Part shown: positions 42,217 through 50,727 of the stretch, piece after piece
Layout: every line of letters starts with the position of its first letter
Numbering within the stretch: the stretch's first letter is position 1
Source: JAKAWQ01 sp963840545
GTDB lineage: Bacteria > Pseudomonadota > Alphaproteobacteria > Acetobacterales > Acetobacteraceae
Assembly (NCBI GenBank): GCA_963840545.1
Contig: CAWIZE010000002.1
Span: 930,001 to 994,000 of the forward strand
DNA length: 64,000 nucleotides
Reading direction: 5' to 3'
Notes under the pieces: model-generated
The model's input: only the letters and a program-made list of their open reading frames with translations
What the model was told of the DNA's origin: nothing
Database searches by the model: none
Translations under genes and position numbers: made by a program

Positions 42217-44297
42217 GCGGCCCGTCGGCGAAGCGGTAGGTCGTCGCCGTGTCGAAGTTGCTGACCGTGTTCTGTGCCTGGAAGAGGCGGAAAAAAACGC
42301 GCACCATCCTCGCGGTCGCCGCCGCCGTCGTTTGCAGCCGTACCCGTGCCACGGCGAAGTTGAAGGCGTAGTTTCCCAGAATCGTCCTGCTGCTGAAACT
42401 CCATTTTCGCGCTCTCTTCGAGCTGCGGCAGGCCCGCGAACCACGCATCCCCGCCGATCGCCTGGTTGTTGGTGTTGAGCTGGCCGATCACGTTGGTGAT
42501 GAAGGCGGGCGCCCCGGTCGTCGCGTTCGTGGGGTCGGTCCCGATGGTGGAATTGAACAGCGATGCGGTGCCCTCCGGCGTCACCGCCATCTTGAAGAAG
42601 CGGAGGTCGAAGCTGAGCCAGGAGGGCTGGGTGGGGTTGGTCGGATCGACATCCTCGAAAAACGGATCCTCCGCGCTCGTGAGCGTGAGCTCGGCGGAAT
42701 TCCCGACCGTCACGCCGCCCACCGTCGTCGCGGTTGCCGAAACCTCGACCAGCGTCGTGTTGCCGGACCCGAGCAGGGTGAAGCCGTTGGTGCCGGCGAA
42801 CGAGACCGCAACCGGGTAGAAGAATGTCTGCGCCTCTCCGAGGTTGCCGGCGTTGAGCGCCACCACCGGCACCACGGGCTGCACGGAATTGATTTGCATC
42901 TCGACCTGCAGCATCCCCTGGAGCGCGGCGCGCTCCGCGCCCGACAATGTCGGATCGAAGGCGAGCGAGATGGCCGGGAGCCGGCCCGGCGGCGGGTTGG
43001 CGAGATTATTGGCAGTGAGCCCGAGATCGTTGGCGCTGGCGCCATCGATCTCCACCCAGCCCGCGGCGGGATAGAGGGCGGTGGATTTGACCTCGTCCTC
43101 GCCGAACGTCGTCTTGTCGAGCACGAGCCGGCAATCCTGCACCGGCTTCGCCAGCCACACCACCGTGTTGGCGTAGAAGGCCTGGAGGTCGGCCAGCACG
43201 CCGCCCGCCGCCGGCATGGTCTTGGCCGGTCCGAAGCCGGCCTTCCGGTCGGGCGTGGATCCGCAAGGATCGCCGTTGAGGTTGAGGTCGAGATAGTGAT
43301 GAAAGGACGAATCCGTCACCACCCGCCCGACGCCCACCGGCCGCCCGTCATAGACGCAGATGGTCCCGATCGTCCCGGCCGGCGTCGGCGTCGTGTCCGT
43401 CGTGAAATTCGTCTGCACGCAGGTGACGGTGTTCTGGTCGACCTTGGTCGTATGGCCGGGCACGAAGCTGCCGGTCGCGATGACGCTGGGCGCGGGCCGG
43501 CTGCCGCCCACGGAGGGGTATTCGGCGATCGGGTTCCCGGCGATCAGCAGGACCTGGTCGAGGCTTGCCGGCGTCACCACCTCGCCTTCGTGCATGTGGT
43601 CCGGAAAGCGGCTGATCGTGCCGTTCGGCCCTTGCAGGATCGGATGGACCGCCCCCAGCACGGCGAGCACCTGCGGGATATTGTCGGACTGGTCCTCGAA
43701 GGCGAATTCCGTTGCGCTGTCCGATGGGTTCTTCTGCACCGTGTCGGCCCGCGACCCGAGTGTCGGCGAGGACAGGCCCTGCCAGTTGACCGAGGTCACG
43801 CTCGCGCCGGCGTAATTGAGCGCCGTGGCGGGATAGTCGGCGGGCAGGTCGCCCGCCTGGCCGAACCATTTGCGCATCGTGCGCACGCGCGGGATCTGCC
43901 CGCATATGAAGGAGCCCATGCCGAGATGATCGCCGGTTGCGAACACCCCGCCGCCCGCGTTCATGAACTGGGTGATCGCGAGAACCTCGTCCTCGCCGAT
44001 CGCGGTCCCGACATAGTCCGAGTTGTATCCCTCATAGCCGAAGATCCAGATGACGTCGTACTGCGAGAGATCGGCAGTGGCGAAGTTGAAGTTCTGGAAC
44101 GTTGCGTTGGCGGAGCTGCGCCGGTGCGCGGTATCCACCGCGATGTCCGCCGCCGTGCTGGTCTGCAGCAGATAGATGAATTCCGAGACCGTGAACGTGT
44201 CGTCCGTCGGGTCCTGCCCGCCGGCGAAATTGATGCCCGATTGCGTGGGCGACTGGTAGAGCCCGTCGGCGACGACGAGAACCTTGATCCCTGACAT
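42150..44297 (-). CDS. Large hypothetical protein with ThuA/glutamine amidotransferase-like N-terminus (frameshifted)
   Basis: Starts MSGIKVLVVADGLYQSPTQS. The first 250 or so residues resemble ThuA-like, class-I glutamine amidotransferase-fold domains: DLSQYDVIWIFGYEGYNSD, then ITQFMNAGGGVFATGDHLGMGS, the conserved Gly-rich turn and His. No catalytic cysteine at the amidotransferase position is evident. The middle is Ser/Thr/Asn-rich. True coding stays in this frame to about 42390 (LPQLEESAKMEF) and then shifts. Repaired, the protein would be close to 1190 residues. Role unknown; no signal peptide is seen. Confidence 0.6.
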   Translation of the reverse strand: MSGIKVLVVADGLYQSPTQSGINFAGGQDPTDDTFTVSEFIYLLQTSTAADIAVDTAHRRSSANATFQNFNFATADLSQYDVIWIFGYEGYNSDYVGTAIGEDEVLAITQFMNAGGGVFATGDHLGMGSFICGQIPRVRTMRKWFGQAGDLPADYPATALNYAGASVTSVNWQGLSSPTLGSRADTVQKNPSDSATEFAFEDQSDNIPQVLAVLGAVHPILQGPNGTISRFPDHMHEGEVVTPASLDQVLLIAGNPIAEYPSVGGSRPAPSVIATGSFVPGHTTKVDQNTVTCVQTNFTTDTTPTPAGTIGTICVYDGRPVGVGRVVTDSSFHHYLDLNLNGDPCGSTPDRKAGFGPAKTMPAAGGVLADLQAFYANTVVWLAKPVQDCRLVLDKTTFGEDEVKSTALYPAAGWVEIDGASANDLGLTANNLANPPPGRLPAISLAFDPTLSGAERAALQGMLQVEMQINSVQPVVPVVALNAGNLGEAQTFFYPVAVSFAGTNGFTLLGSGNTTLVEVSATATTVGGVTVGNSAELTLTSAEDPFFEDVDPTNPTQPSWLSFDLRFFKMAVTPEGTASLFNSTIGTDPTNATTGAPAFITNVIGQLNTNNQAIGGDAWFAGLPQLEESAKMEFQQQDDSGKLRLQLRRGTGTAANDGGGDREDGARFFPPLPGTEHGQQLRHGDDLPLRRRAACTAARSRCSACRTTKRARRNT

Positions 44298-44710
44298 GAT
44301 CCGCCCCGTTTCGATCCGGTTTCGGCGCCCTGCCGCGCAGGAGGACGATCGCTGCCCGGGGCGCGGGGTCCGAGCCGATCGTCCGCCGGGTACGCCGGCG
44401 CCGGGAGATCGACCATGCGCGTTTTCGCCCATTGCGCGAGTGACGAGGCTCACACCCAACCGGAATGTTCCGGCGGCGCGGCGCAGCTGGTGCCGCCGGG
44501 CCCACTCGCGCTGCCGGGGAGGGGAGAAATCACGGCCTGCGGCGGCCACCTGGGTCTTTGTTTGGCGATCGATCTCATGGCCTTGGCCGATCGCTCCGCG
44601 CCGGGGTCCCCGCGAACGGGTTCGCGGGGTGCCTCGATTCCGCCACAAGCCATAGTGATCTAAGGAATGCCGGTCTGCCATCCGCCACCCCCAACACGGA
44701 GCCGCGCACA
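44298..44710. other. 413-bp divergent intergenic region
   Basis: Lies between the large ThuA-like gene (minus) and the small DUF3096 gene (plus) and should carry both promoters. No frame shows motifs or start signals good enough to call a gene. Confidence 0.4.
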
Positions 44711-44866
44711 ATGAACGTTCACCTCAGCATCAGCTCGCTGCAGCCCGCGATCGCGCTGATCGCCGGAATCCTGATCCTGATCGTTCCTCGGGTGCTGAAT
44801 TATGTCATCGCCGTCTACCTGATCGTCATCGGCATCACCGGGCTATGGCCCAACCTGCTGCACTGA
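44711..44866 (+). CDS. DUF3096 small membrane protein
   Basis: Protein of 51 residues, mostly two hydrophobic segments: LQPAIALIAGILILIVPRVL and NYVIAVYLIVIGITGLWPNL. The repeated hydrophobic pattern with a central Pro-Arg is that of DUF3096 proteins, found in many proteobacteria. GGAG lies ahead of the ATG. The role is unknown; a stress or membrane-maintenance function is often assumed without proof. Confidence 0.85.
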   Translation: MNVHLSISSLQPAIALIAGILILIVPRVLNYVIAVYLIVIGITGLWPNLLH

Positions 44867-45164
44867 ACGCCCCCGCCTGGGGGCCCAGGCGATGCCGCAG
44901 GGCGAGCTCCGGAAAAAAGGCGGCAAGGCCAGGGCCTGGATTGGGCCCCCTGGAGAGGACCCGGGCGGGATGATACGTCCCGACGACGGCGGACGTCGTC
45001 TGACGAAGAGTTGCGGGACGGGCTGATTGCTGCCGACCGCGGGATATTCGGCAAGCCTGATCAATGATATACGCCGAATCGCGCAGGGCGTCACAGCTCG
45101 CGCAATTTCACCGCCGTAAAGGCGCCTGCGCTTCTCGAGGGGTGTCGCCCATTATCGGCCGTCC
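44867..45164. other. 298 bp without a recognisable gene
   Basis: Convergent space between the DUF3096 gene and the DsbA-like gene. I see no gene and no strong terminator hairpin. Confidence 0.4.
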
Positions 45165-45866
45165 CTACGCGGAACGCGCTGACAGGCCCTTGTCGCGGCC
45201 TGATGGACGCTCCGCTTGAGCCTTCCATGCCTGACCCAGAATTGCAGGAATCCGTTCACGCGCTTCACTGCCTTGAACAGGAAACCGATCGTTGATCAGG
45301 AAGAATGGGACGCTCGATGCGCCCACGTCCTGACCAGCTGCCTCATCGGCTTCGACAACCTTCTTGAGCGTGTTCCCTTGGAGCATCGAGGCGACCTCGC
45401 CGCGGTCGAGCCCAACCTCGCCTGCGAGACGAACGAGCGTATCCTTGTCGAAGATGTTAGCCCCTTCGGCAAAACGAGCCAAGTGAAGGCGCTCGACCGT
45501 CTGCATATGCAGACCATGGAGCTTTGCAAAATGCACGACCCGACGGGCGTCCATTGTATCGCCGGCCAGCGTATTCGCCATCTTGTAGGTGAGGCCCGCT
45601 TCCGCTCCCATCTGCTCGACCTGTCCGAGGATCGACGCGACATCGGCGTCTGCGCCGTATTTTTGTTGAAGATAGGAATTGACCGCGTGCGGCGGAATAC
45701 CCGGCCTCAGCCGTGACGAACGATAGACCATTTCGCCGCTGTCCCGGTGCGGAAATAGCGTGATCCCAGCTTTAAGCTTCGCATGCCCAACAGGGCATGC
45801 GGGACCAATCAAATCGCCCCGGAACTGTACGGTGAGCGTGTAGGTCGTCATGAAATCCTTCTTCAA
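45165..45866 (-). CDS. DsbA-family (FrnE-like) thioredoxin-fold protein lacking CxxC
   Basis: Protein of 233 residues. From about 45 on it follows the FrnE/DsbA-like pattern: VYRSSRLRPGIPPHAVNSYL, GAEAGLTYKMANTLAGDTMD, HLARFAEGANIFDKDTLVRLA and SSVPFFLINDRFPVQGS with the cis-proline loop. The N-terminal strand normally reads DxxCPWCYIG; here it is GDLIGPACPVGHAKL, with a single cysteine. Oxidoreductase activity is therefore doubtful. Start at 45866; a second ATG five codons on is possible. It follows the NTF2-like gene by 10 bp. Confidence 0.8.
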   Translation of the reverse strand: MKKDFMTTYTLTVQFRGDLIGPACPVGHAKLKAGITLFPHRDSGEMVYRSSRLRPGIPPHAVNSYLQQKYGADADVASILGQVEQMGAEAGLTYKMANTLAGDTMDARRVVHFAKLHGLHMQTVERLHLARFAEGANIFDKDTLVRLAGEVGLDRGEVASMLQGNTLKKVVEADEAAGQDVGASSVPFFLINDRFPVQGSEARERIPAILGQAWKAQAERPSGRDKGLSARSA

Positions 45867-45876
45867 AAACTCTGGA

Positions 45877-46269
45877 TCAGACCTCGGTCTTGTTGTGAAT
45901 GATGATGAGCTGCGTGATCTGATCCCGCCGCAGGCTGAAGTAGAAACTCAGGATCAACGGATCGGGCAGCCCGGTCTTGTCGTAAGTCCCGCCGAGCTTG
46001 GCATGGACGGTCACGTCGCCATGGCGATCCCAGGCGCGCTGGACGGCCATCGTCACGCTGTCCCCGAAAATCTCCTTGTCGGCGAAAGCGCGGATCGCGT
46101 CGGTCCCGATGAACTCACGCCGGATATCATTGAGCATGGCGTCCGCGGCGAACGTCGCCATCCAGGCTTCCGCATCATGGGCGTTGCAGGCGGCGATGTG
46201 CTCAGCGACCACCTTGGGCAGATTATGAGTGATGTCGGTCGTCACGGCGGCGATCTCCTTCGTTCTCAC
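45877..46269 (-). CDS. NTF2-like (SnoaL/DUF4440-type) protein
   Basis: Protein of 130 residues with the cone-shaped NTF2 fold pattern: VVAEHIAACNAHDAEAWMAT, DIRREFIGTDAIRAFADKEI and a C-terminal strand ending IIIHNKTEV. Such proteins are small-molecule isomerases, hydrolases or binding proteins; no specific activity is visible. It lies between the regulator at 46299 and the DsbA-like gene, all on the minus strand, so the three are probably one operon. Confidence 0.82.
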   Translation of the reverse strand: MRTKEIAAVTTDITHNLPKVVAEHIAACNAHDAEAWMATFAADAMLNDIRREFIGTDAIRAFADKEIFGDSVTMAVQRAWDRHGDVTVHAKLGGTYDKTGLPDPLILSFYFSLRRDQITQLIIIHNKTEV

Positions 46270-46298
46270 GGTGCGAAGGCTTTTAGCGCTCTCTCCCG

Positions 46299-47009
46299 TC
46301 AGCTTCCGTCAGGAGAGATTCGCCAGTCTGCCAGCTTGTCGAGATGAGCGCGGAGGCGGCGCACGAGGTCCGCACGCTGGGCCGGGTAACGGTCCAGCCG
46401 CGTCATCGCGATGATACGATCTGTGCGGAAGGTGCGGAAATCCTGCCGCAGCTCGCACCACGCGCAGAGCACGCGCGCCTGGTCCAGGAAGCCGAGCTGA
46501 ATAGGCCAGACGATGCGTTCGGTCCGTCGTTCCTGTTCGTCCCCATAGAGGATGTCGAGCCGCACCCGGTCACGGATCGACGTGCGCAGATCATCGAGCG
46601 GCATTGCGTTCTGCGGAAAGGTCCGGGGCGGTCCGGGCAAGGAGAGCGGACTGACCATGCGCGCCTGGGCCTGAGGCGACACGACCGCGCCGATTTTCGC
46701 CAAGGCGACGGACGCAGCCGCCCGCAACACGTCGTCGCCGCGCTGGTCAACATAGCGCAGGCCCAGCATGATTGCCTCGACCTCGTCCTCCGACAGCATG
46801 AGCGGCGGCAGGAAGAGACCGGGCCGCAGGATGTACCCGACGCCGGCCTCCCCGTCGATCGGCGCGCCCTGCGCCACCAGATCGGCGATGTCACGGTAGA
46901 TCGTCCGTTCAGAAACCTCCAACGCTTCGGCCAACTGCGCGGCGGTGACCGGCTGGCGGCGGCCGCGCATAGCCTGAAGCAGGCTGAGGAGGCGGGTGGA
47001 ACGGGACAT
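46299..47009 (-). CDS. YafY-type transcriptional regulator (HTH + WYL domain)
   Basis: Protein of 236 residues. DeoR-like winged helix at about 5-58 (LLSLLQAMRGRRQPVTAAQL, then SERTIYRDI), a linker with ILRPGLFLPPLMLSEDEVEAI, and a WYL-type ligand domain at about 140-215 (WPIQLGFLDQARVLCAWCEL). First gene of the three-gene minus-strand group, so it likely regulates the NTF2-like and DsbA-like genes. The ligand is unknown. Confidence 0.9.
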   Translation of the reverse strand: MSRSTRLLSLLQAMRGRRQPVTAAQLAEALEVSERTIYRDIADLVAQGAPIDGEAGVGYILRPGLFLPPLMLSEDEVEAIMLGLRYVDQRGDDVLRAAASVALAKIGAVVSPQAQARMVSPLSLPGPPRTFPQNAMPLDDLRTSIRDRVRLDILYGDEQERRTERIVWPIQLGFLDQARVLCAWCELRQDFRTFRTDRIIAMTRLDRYPAQRADLVRRLRAHLDKLADWRISPDGS

Positions 47010-47240
47010 GGATCATCCGGACCTTCGATGTCCTTCTACGACCACCCACTGACAAGATACGTCAGGGGTCGGGATAGGATGCAAGGCGTGACGAACCAAG
47101 GGACGGCCTGCTGCCGGGTGCCCGAGGGCAGCGGATCGAGCGATATGGGCGCGGACGGCTCAAGGGATACGCCAGAGAGCGTCCGGTCTCGAGGAGGATC
47201 ACGCCGCGACGCTACGACCGGCTTGAGAGGTCATGGATCG

Positions 47241-48236
47241 CTACGGCCTGAGCACGATCTTCGCCGCCGCGACCCGCCCGCCATCGAGGTCGGCGAAGGC
47301 CCGCGCGCCGTCGGCGAGCCCGCGCTCCTCGATCCAGCCGAGCGGCCCGAAGCGGCCGGCGCCGAGCGCTGCCACCGTTTCGGCGAAATCGACCTTCGTG
47401 TAGCAATAGGACCCGAGGAAGGCGATCTCCTGCAGCGTCATCCGGCGCACGTCGAGCCCGCCCGCGCCGGGCAGCAGGCCGATATGCACGATGATCCCCC
47501 CGGGTGCGGCCAGCCGGCACGCGGCCGCCCGCGTCGCCTCCGCGCCCACCGCGTCGATCACGAGATCGACCGTCCCCGCTTCCGGCTCTCCCGCCTCTCC
47601 CGGCGCAAACGGGAAAAAAGGCCCCGCCGCCGCCGCCGTCTTCCGCCGGAGCGCGTTGGTCTCCGCCACGGCGACATCGCGCGCGCCGAAATGCGCCAGC
47701 ACCAGCGCCGCCGCGAGCCCGATCGCGCCGCCGCCATGCACGACGCAGCGCGACGCGGCGAGCGGCCGCGGCAGCCCCCGCACGCCAAGCCGCACCGCGT
47801 GCCACGCAACCGCGATCGGCTCGGCCAGCGCCGCCTGCACGACGCCGAGCCCCGCCGGCAGCGGAACGAGGTTCGCCTCCGGCACCCGCACGCGCTCGGC
47901 GAAGGCGCCCGCCCGCGGCGGCAGCGAGAGCACCTGGCGCTCGCGGCAAAGATGCCCCCGCCCGTCCAGGCAGGCGGCGCAGCGCCCGCACGAGACCAGC
48001 GGATTGATCGCCACGCGCTCGCCGGCGCGCGGGCCCGAGAGCACGGTCCCCGCCGCCTCGTGCCCGAGCACCAGCGGCGGCGGCCGGCGCTCGTCATGGC
48101 CGTGATAGGCGTGCATGTCCGAGCCGCAGATGCCCACGGCCTCGACCTTCACCACAGCCTCGTCGTTGCCGGGCACCGGCTCGGGCTCCTCGCGCCACGC
48201 GAGCCCCCGTGGCGCGGTATAGACGAGCGCCTTCAT
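47241..48236 (-). CDS. Zinc-dependent alcohol dehydrogenase (MDR family)
   Basis: Protein of 331 residues. Catalytic zinc motif GICGSDMHAY and GHEAAG, structural zinc cysteines in CGRCAACLDGRGHLC, and the cofactor loop HGGGAIGL near 168. The type is close to sorbitol/threonine/L-idonate 5-dehydrogenases, oxidising a secondary alcohol with NAD(P). It follows pcaG by 23 bp on the same strand, so it is likely co-transcribed, perhaps for a side-chain alcohol of an aromatic substrate (inference). Confidence 0.9.
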   Translation of the reverse strand: MKALVYTAPRGLAWREEPEPVPGNDEAVVKVEAVGICGSDMHAYHGHDERRPPPLVLGHEAAGTVLSGPRAGERVAINPLVSCGRCAACLDGRGHLCRERQVLSLPPRAGAFAERVRVPEANLVPLPAGLGVVQAALAEPIAVAWHAVRLGVRGLPRPLAASRCVVHGGGAIGLAAALVLAHFGARDVAVAETNALRRKTAAAAGPFFPFAPGEAGEPEAGTVDLVIDAVGAEATRAAACRLAAPGGIIVHIGLLPGAGGLDVRRMTLQEIAFLGSYCYTKVDFAETVAALGAGRFGPLGWIEERGLADGARAFADLDGGRVAAAKIVLRP

Positions 48237-48259
48237 CGCCGCCCTTTTCCCCCCTGCGC

Positions 48260-48880
48260 CTAGAGTTCCAGGAACACGGTTTCGCCCGGTCCCCGCAGCC
48301 GGATATCGAGCTCCCAGACATCGCCGCCCGCCGCCGCGGCGATCAGGCTCGCCCGCCGCGCCGGGTCCTCGATCAGCCCGAGCAGCGGATCGACCTCGTT
48401 GAGCGCCTCGCCGGCGAAATAAACCCGCGTGAAGAGCGGCCGGGTCAGCCCGCGCGCATGGATGGCAAGCGCCACGTGCGGCGCCTCCGCGGTATTCCCG
48501 CGCCCCCTGAGCGGCCCCGGCCGCAGCGTCCGGAACCGGTATTTTCCCCGCTCATCCGTCCCGCTCCGCCCGAACCCCGCAAACGCCTCGGAGGCCGGCG
48601 GGTCCGCCTGCCAGAGCTCGACGCACGCATCGGCCACCGGCGCGCCCGCCCCGTCCAGCACCCGCCCCTGCAGCACGATGGTCGCTCCGGGGGTCGCTCC
48701 GGGGGTCGCTCCGGGGGCCGCCCAGGGGGCCGCCCCGGGGGCCGCCCCGGGCGCCGCACCCGCCGCGCCGAAGCGCGTCAGGTCCGCCCAGCCCGGATCC
48801 TCGATCAGGTGCCAGTAGGGCCCGATCGTCTGCTGCGCCGTCGCCGTCTCCGCCTTCAACCTCCCCCCTCCCGTGCCCAT
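48260..48880 (-). CDS. pcaG: Protocatechuate 3,4-dioxygenase alpha subunit-like protein
   Basis: Intradiol dioxygenase of 206 residues. QQTIGPYWHLIED opens the fold, then QGRVLDGAGAPVADACVELW, TDERGKYRFRTLRPG, APHVALAIHARGL and FTRVYFAGE. With PcaH it cleaves protocatechuate between the hydroxyls to 3-carboxy-cis,cis-muconate; the alpha subunit lacks the full iron ligand set. An in-frame run of six 12-bp repeats (48681-48752) inserts Ala/Pro/Gly between the first strand and the core. It is separated from pcaH by an NMT1-like gene. Confidence 0.88.
   Translation of the reverse strand: MGTGGGRLKAETATAQQTIGPYWHLIEDPGWADLTRFGAAGAAPGAAPGAAPWAAPGATPGATPGATIVLQGRVLDGAGAPVADACVELWQADPPASEAFAGFGRSGTDERGKYRFRTLRPGPLRGRGNTAEAPHVALAIHARGLTRPLFTRVYFAGEALNEVDPLLGLIEDPARRASLIAAAAGGDVWELDIRLRGPGETVFLEL
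48681..48752 (-). repeat. In-frame 12-bp tandem repeat in pcaG
   Basis: Six units, three of GTCGCTCCGGGG and three GCCGCC-type variants (plus-strand reading), encode GATP/GAAP tetrapeptides at about residues 43-67 of PcaG, outside the conserved motifs. Confidence 0.88.
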
Positions 48881-48954
48881 CGGCTCGCTTGCTCATCATG
48901 CGCCCGCCTCGTCCCGGCAATCAATTTCCCGGCATCGGCCAGCCGGCGCGATGC

Positions 48955-49863
48955 TCACGCCGCGAGCGAGCGCCGTGCCTCGGCGAGCCACCGTCGGTCG
49001 ATATAATCCTCCGCCCGCGTGCGTCGGCGCGCCGGCAGTTCCCGGATCAGCGACGAGGTCTCGATCAGCGCCTGCACGGCCTCGGCGCTCGCTTCGCCGT
49101 CGCGCGGGAAGATGCCGGCGGCCGCGTACTCCGCCCACGCCCGCTCGGCATATTCCGGCGCGACGCGGCTCTCCCGCTCGGCAATCGCGCTGGCATTCGC
49201 CCGGTCGTCGTAGAAGCGCTCATGGGCGCGGAGGAAGGCGCGCAGGAAGCGGAGCGCCAGGGCGGGGTTCGCGGCGAGCCAGCGCCGGTCGGCGTTCAGC
49301 GACGTGAACTGGAACCACGGCACCTCCTCGCGCGGCTCGCAGAGCGTGTTGAAGCCCTGGTCCAGCGCAATGTAGTTGAGCGGCACGCCCTGCAGCCCCG
49401 CCTGGATCTCGCCGCTGCGCAGCTTGTCCCAGCGCGCCAGGATCGGGCCGCAGGCGAGCATGCCGTAGTCCTCCGGGTAGTGCAGCCCGCGCGCGGCGAG
49501 CAGCTTCATGACCAGCGAGGAGCTGCCGGCGCGCAGCGACGAAACGCCGATCGTCCTGCCGCGCAGGTCGGCGAAGCGCCGCACCTCCGGCACCGAGATC
49601 AGCGAGAAAGGCAGGCGGTTGACGTTGCCGCCCAGGATCACCTGCTGTCCGCCCGCCTCGGCATCGAGGATCACATGCTCGGTCACGCCGTAGGCGAACT
49701 GTGCCCGCCCGTCGCTCACCGCTTGGTTCACCGCGTCGATCGCCTCGAGGTGCTCGATCGTGACGCAGAGCCCCTCCGCGGCGAACAGCCCGGCATGCAG
49801 GGCGATCCAGGCCGGCAGGTTGAAGTAGTTGCGCGAGGTGACGGCCAGGGTGAGCTTGTCCAT
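48955..49863 (-). CDS. NMT1/THI5-like substrate-binding protein
   Basis: Protein of 302 residues with a type II periplasmic-binding fold: NYFNLPAWIALHAGLFAAEGL, the HLEAIDAVNQAVSDGRAQFA selector region and DLRGRTIGVSSLRAGSSSLV. Relatives bind aromatics, nitrate/sulfonate or thiamine precursors for ABC import. There is no signal peptide, and no permease or ATPase is adjacent, so it may act in the cytosol. It lies between pcaH and pcaG in the same direction (57 bp after pcaH, 74 bp before pcaG), which is unusual because these two subunits are normally neighbours. Confidence 0.82.
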   Translation of the reverse strand: MDKLTLAVTSRNYFNLPAWIALHAGLFAAEGLCVTIEHLEAIDAVNQAVSDGRAQFAYGVTEHVILDAEAGGQQVILGGNVNRLPFSLISVPEVRRFADLRGRTIGVSSLRAGSSSLVMKLLAARGLHYPEDYGMLACGPILARWDKLRSGEIQAGLQGVPLNYIALDQGFNTLCEPREEVPWFQFTSLNADRRWLAANPALALRFLRAFLRAHERFYDDRANASAIAERESRVAPEYAERAWAEYAAAGIFPRDGEASAEAVQALIETSSLIRELPARRRTRAEDYIDRRWLAEARRSLAA

Positions 49864-49919
49864 GGGAATTCCTACGCAGCGGGTTCGCCGGCTTCACCCC
49901 GCGATGTCAGCCCCCGATC

Positions 49920-50696
49920 CTAGCCCTCCAGCGGCGTCGCGCCGCGCCCGCCGAGCACGATGTCGAAGCGGTAGCCATGCGCCCATTCCGGCTCGGTGAG
50001 CCCGATCTCGAAGCGCGCCACCAGCCGCTCCCGCGCCGCCCGGTCCGGCACCGAATGGAAGATCGGGTCGAATGCCAGCAGCGGATCGCCCGCGAAATAC
50101 ATCTGGGTGATCAGCCGCTGCGCGAAGCCCGCCCCGAACAGCGAAAAATGGATATGGCTCGGCCGCCAGGCGTTCTCGTGGTTGCGCCAGGGATAGGATC
50201 CGGGCCGCACCGTGAGGAACCGGTACTCGCCCCGCGCATCGGTGAACACCCGCCCGGCGCCGCGGAAATGAGGGTCGAGCGGGGCGTCGTGCCGATCGCT
50301 CGGATGGCGGTAGCGCCCGGCCGCGTTGGCCTGCCAGAGCTCGATCATCGTGTTCGCAACCGCGCGCCCGTCCGCGTCGCTCACCCGGCCGGCGACGATG
50401 ATCCGCTGGCCCTGTGCTTCTCCCTTGGGTGCTTCTCCCTTGGGTGCTTCTCCCTTGGGTGCTTCTCCCTTGGGTGCTTCTCCCTTGGGTGCTTCTCCCT
50501 TGGGTGCTTCTCCCTGGGGCCCTTCCCCGCCCTCGACCCGCGTAAGGTCGGCCAGGGGGGGGAAGTGGATGGCCGAGAATCGCGGCCCGCGCGCCTCGGT
50601 GATGCCGCCGGCGAAGGCCACCGGCGCCTGGAGCGGCGCCCGCAAGCTGGTGCTGCGATAGCCTGGCGTGTCGTAGGCGGGCTGGCTCGCGTCCAT
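49920..50696 (-). CDS. pcaH: Protocatechuate 3,4-dioxygenase beta subunit
   Basis: Protein of 258 residues carrying the non-haem ferric site. Iron ligands lie in GRYRHPSD and PGSYPWRNHENAWRPSHIHFS (Tyr, Tyr, His, His). GRVFTDARGEYRFLTVRPG and LITQMYFAGDPL are typical. The ATG at 50696 is preferred over one ten codons upstream because GGGAG lies ahead of it. Residues about 61-95 are a GEAPK repeat from seven 15-bp units (50416-50520), placed just before the first core strand. It is preceded by a DUF6285 gene 31 bp upstream on the same strand. Confidence 0.93.
   Translation of the reverse strand: MDASQPAYDTPGYRSTSLRAPLQAPVAFAGGITEARGPRFSAIHFPPLADLTRVEGGEGPQGEAPKGEAPKGEAPKGEAPKGEAPKGEAPKGEAQGQRIIVAGRVSDADGRAVANTMIELWQANAAGRYRHPSDRHDAPLDPHFRGAGRVFTDARGEYRFLTVRPGSYPWRNHENAWRPSHIHFSLFGAGFAQRLITQMYFAGDPLLAFDPIFHSVPDRAARERLVARFEIGLTEPEWAHGYRFDIVLGGRGATPLEG
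50416..50520 (-). repeat. In-frame 15-bp tandem repeat in pcaH
   Basis: GCTTCTCCCTTGGGT (plus-strand reading) occurs six times without mismatch and once as a variant, coding for GEAPK on the minus strand. It is the most homogeneous repeat in the window. Frame is kept whatever the copy number. Confidence 0.95.
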
Positions 50697-50727
50697 CGTT
50701 TTCTCCCGGTCCGTCTTTCCCGGCACG

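Noticed and set aside
50416..50520. Possible CRISPR array
   Set aside because: Units are 15 bp, head to tail with no spacers, inside a coding frame.
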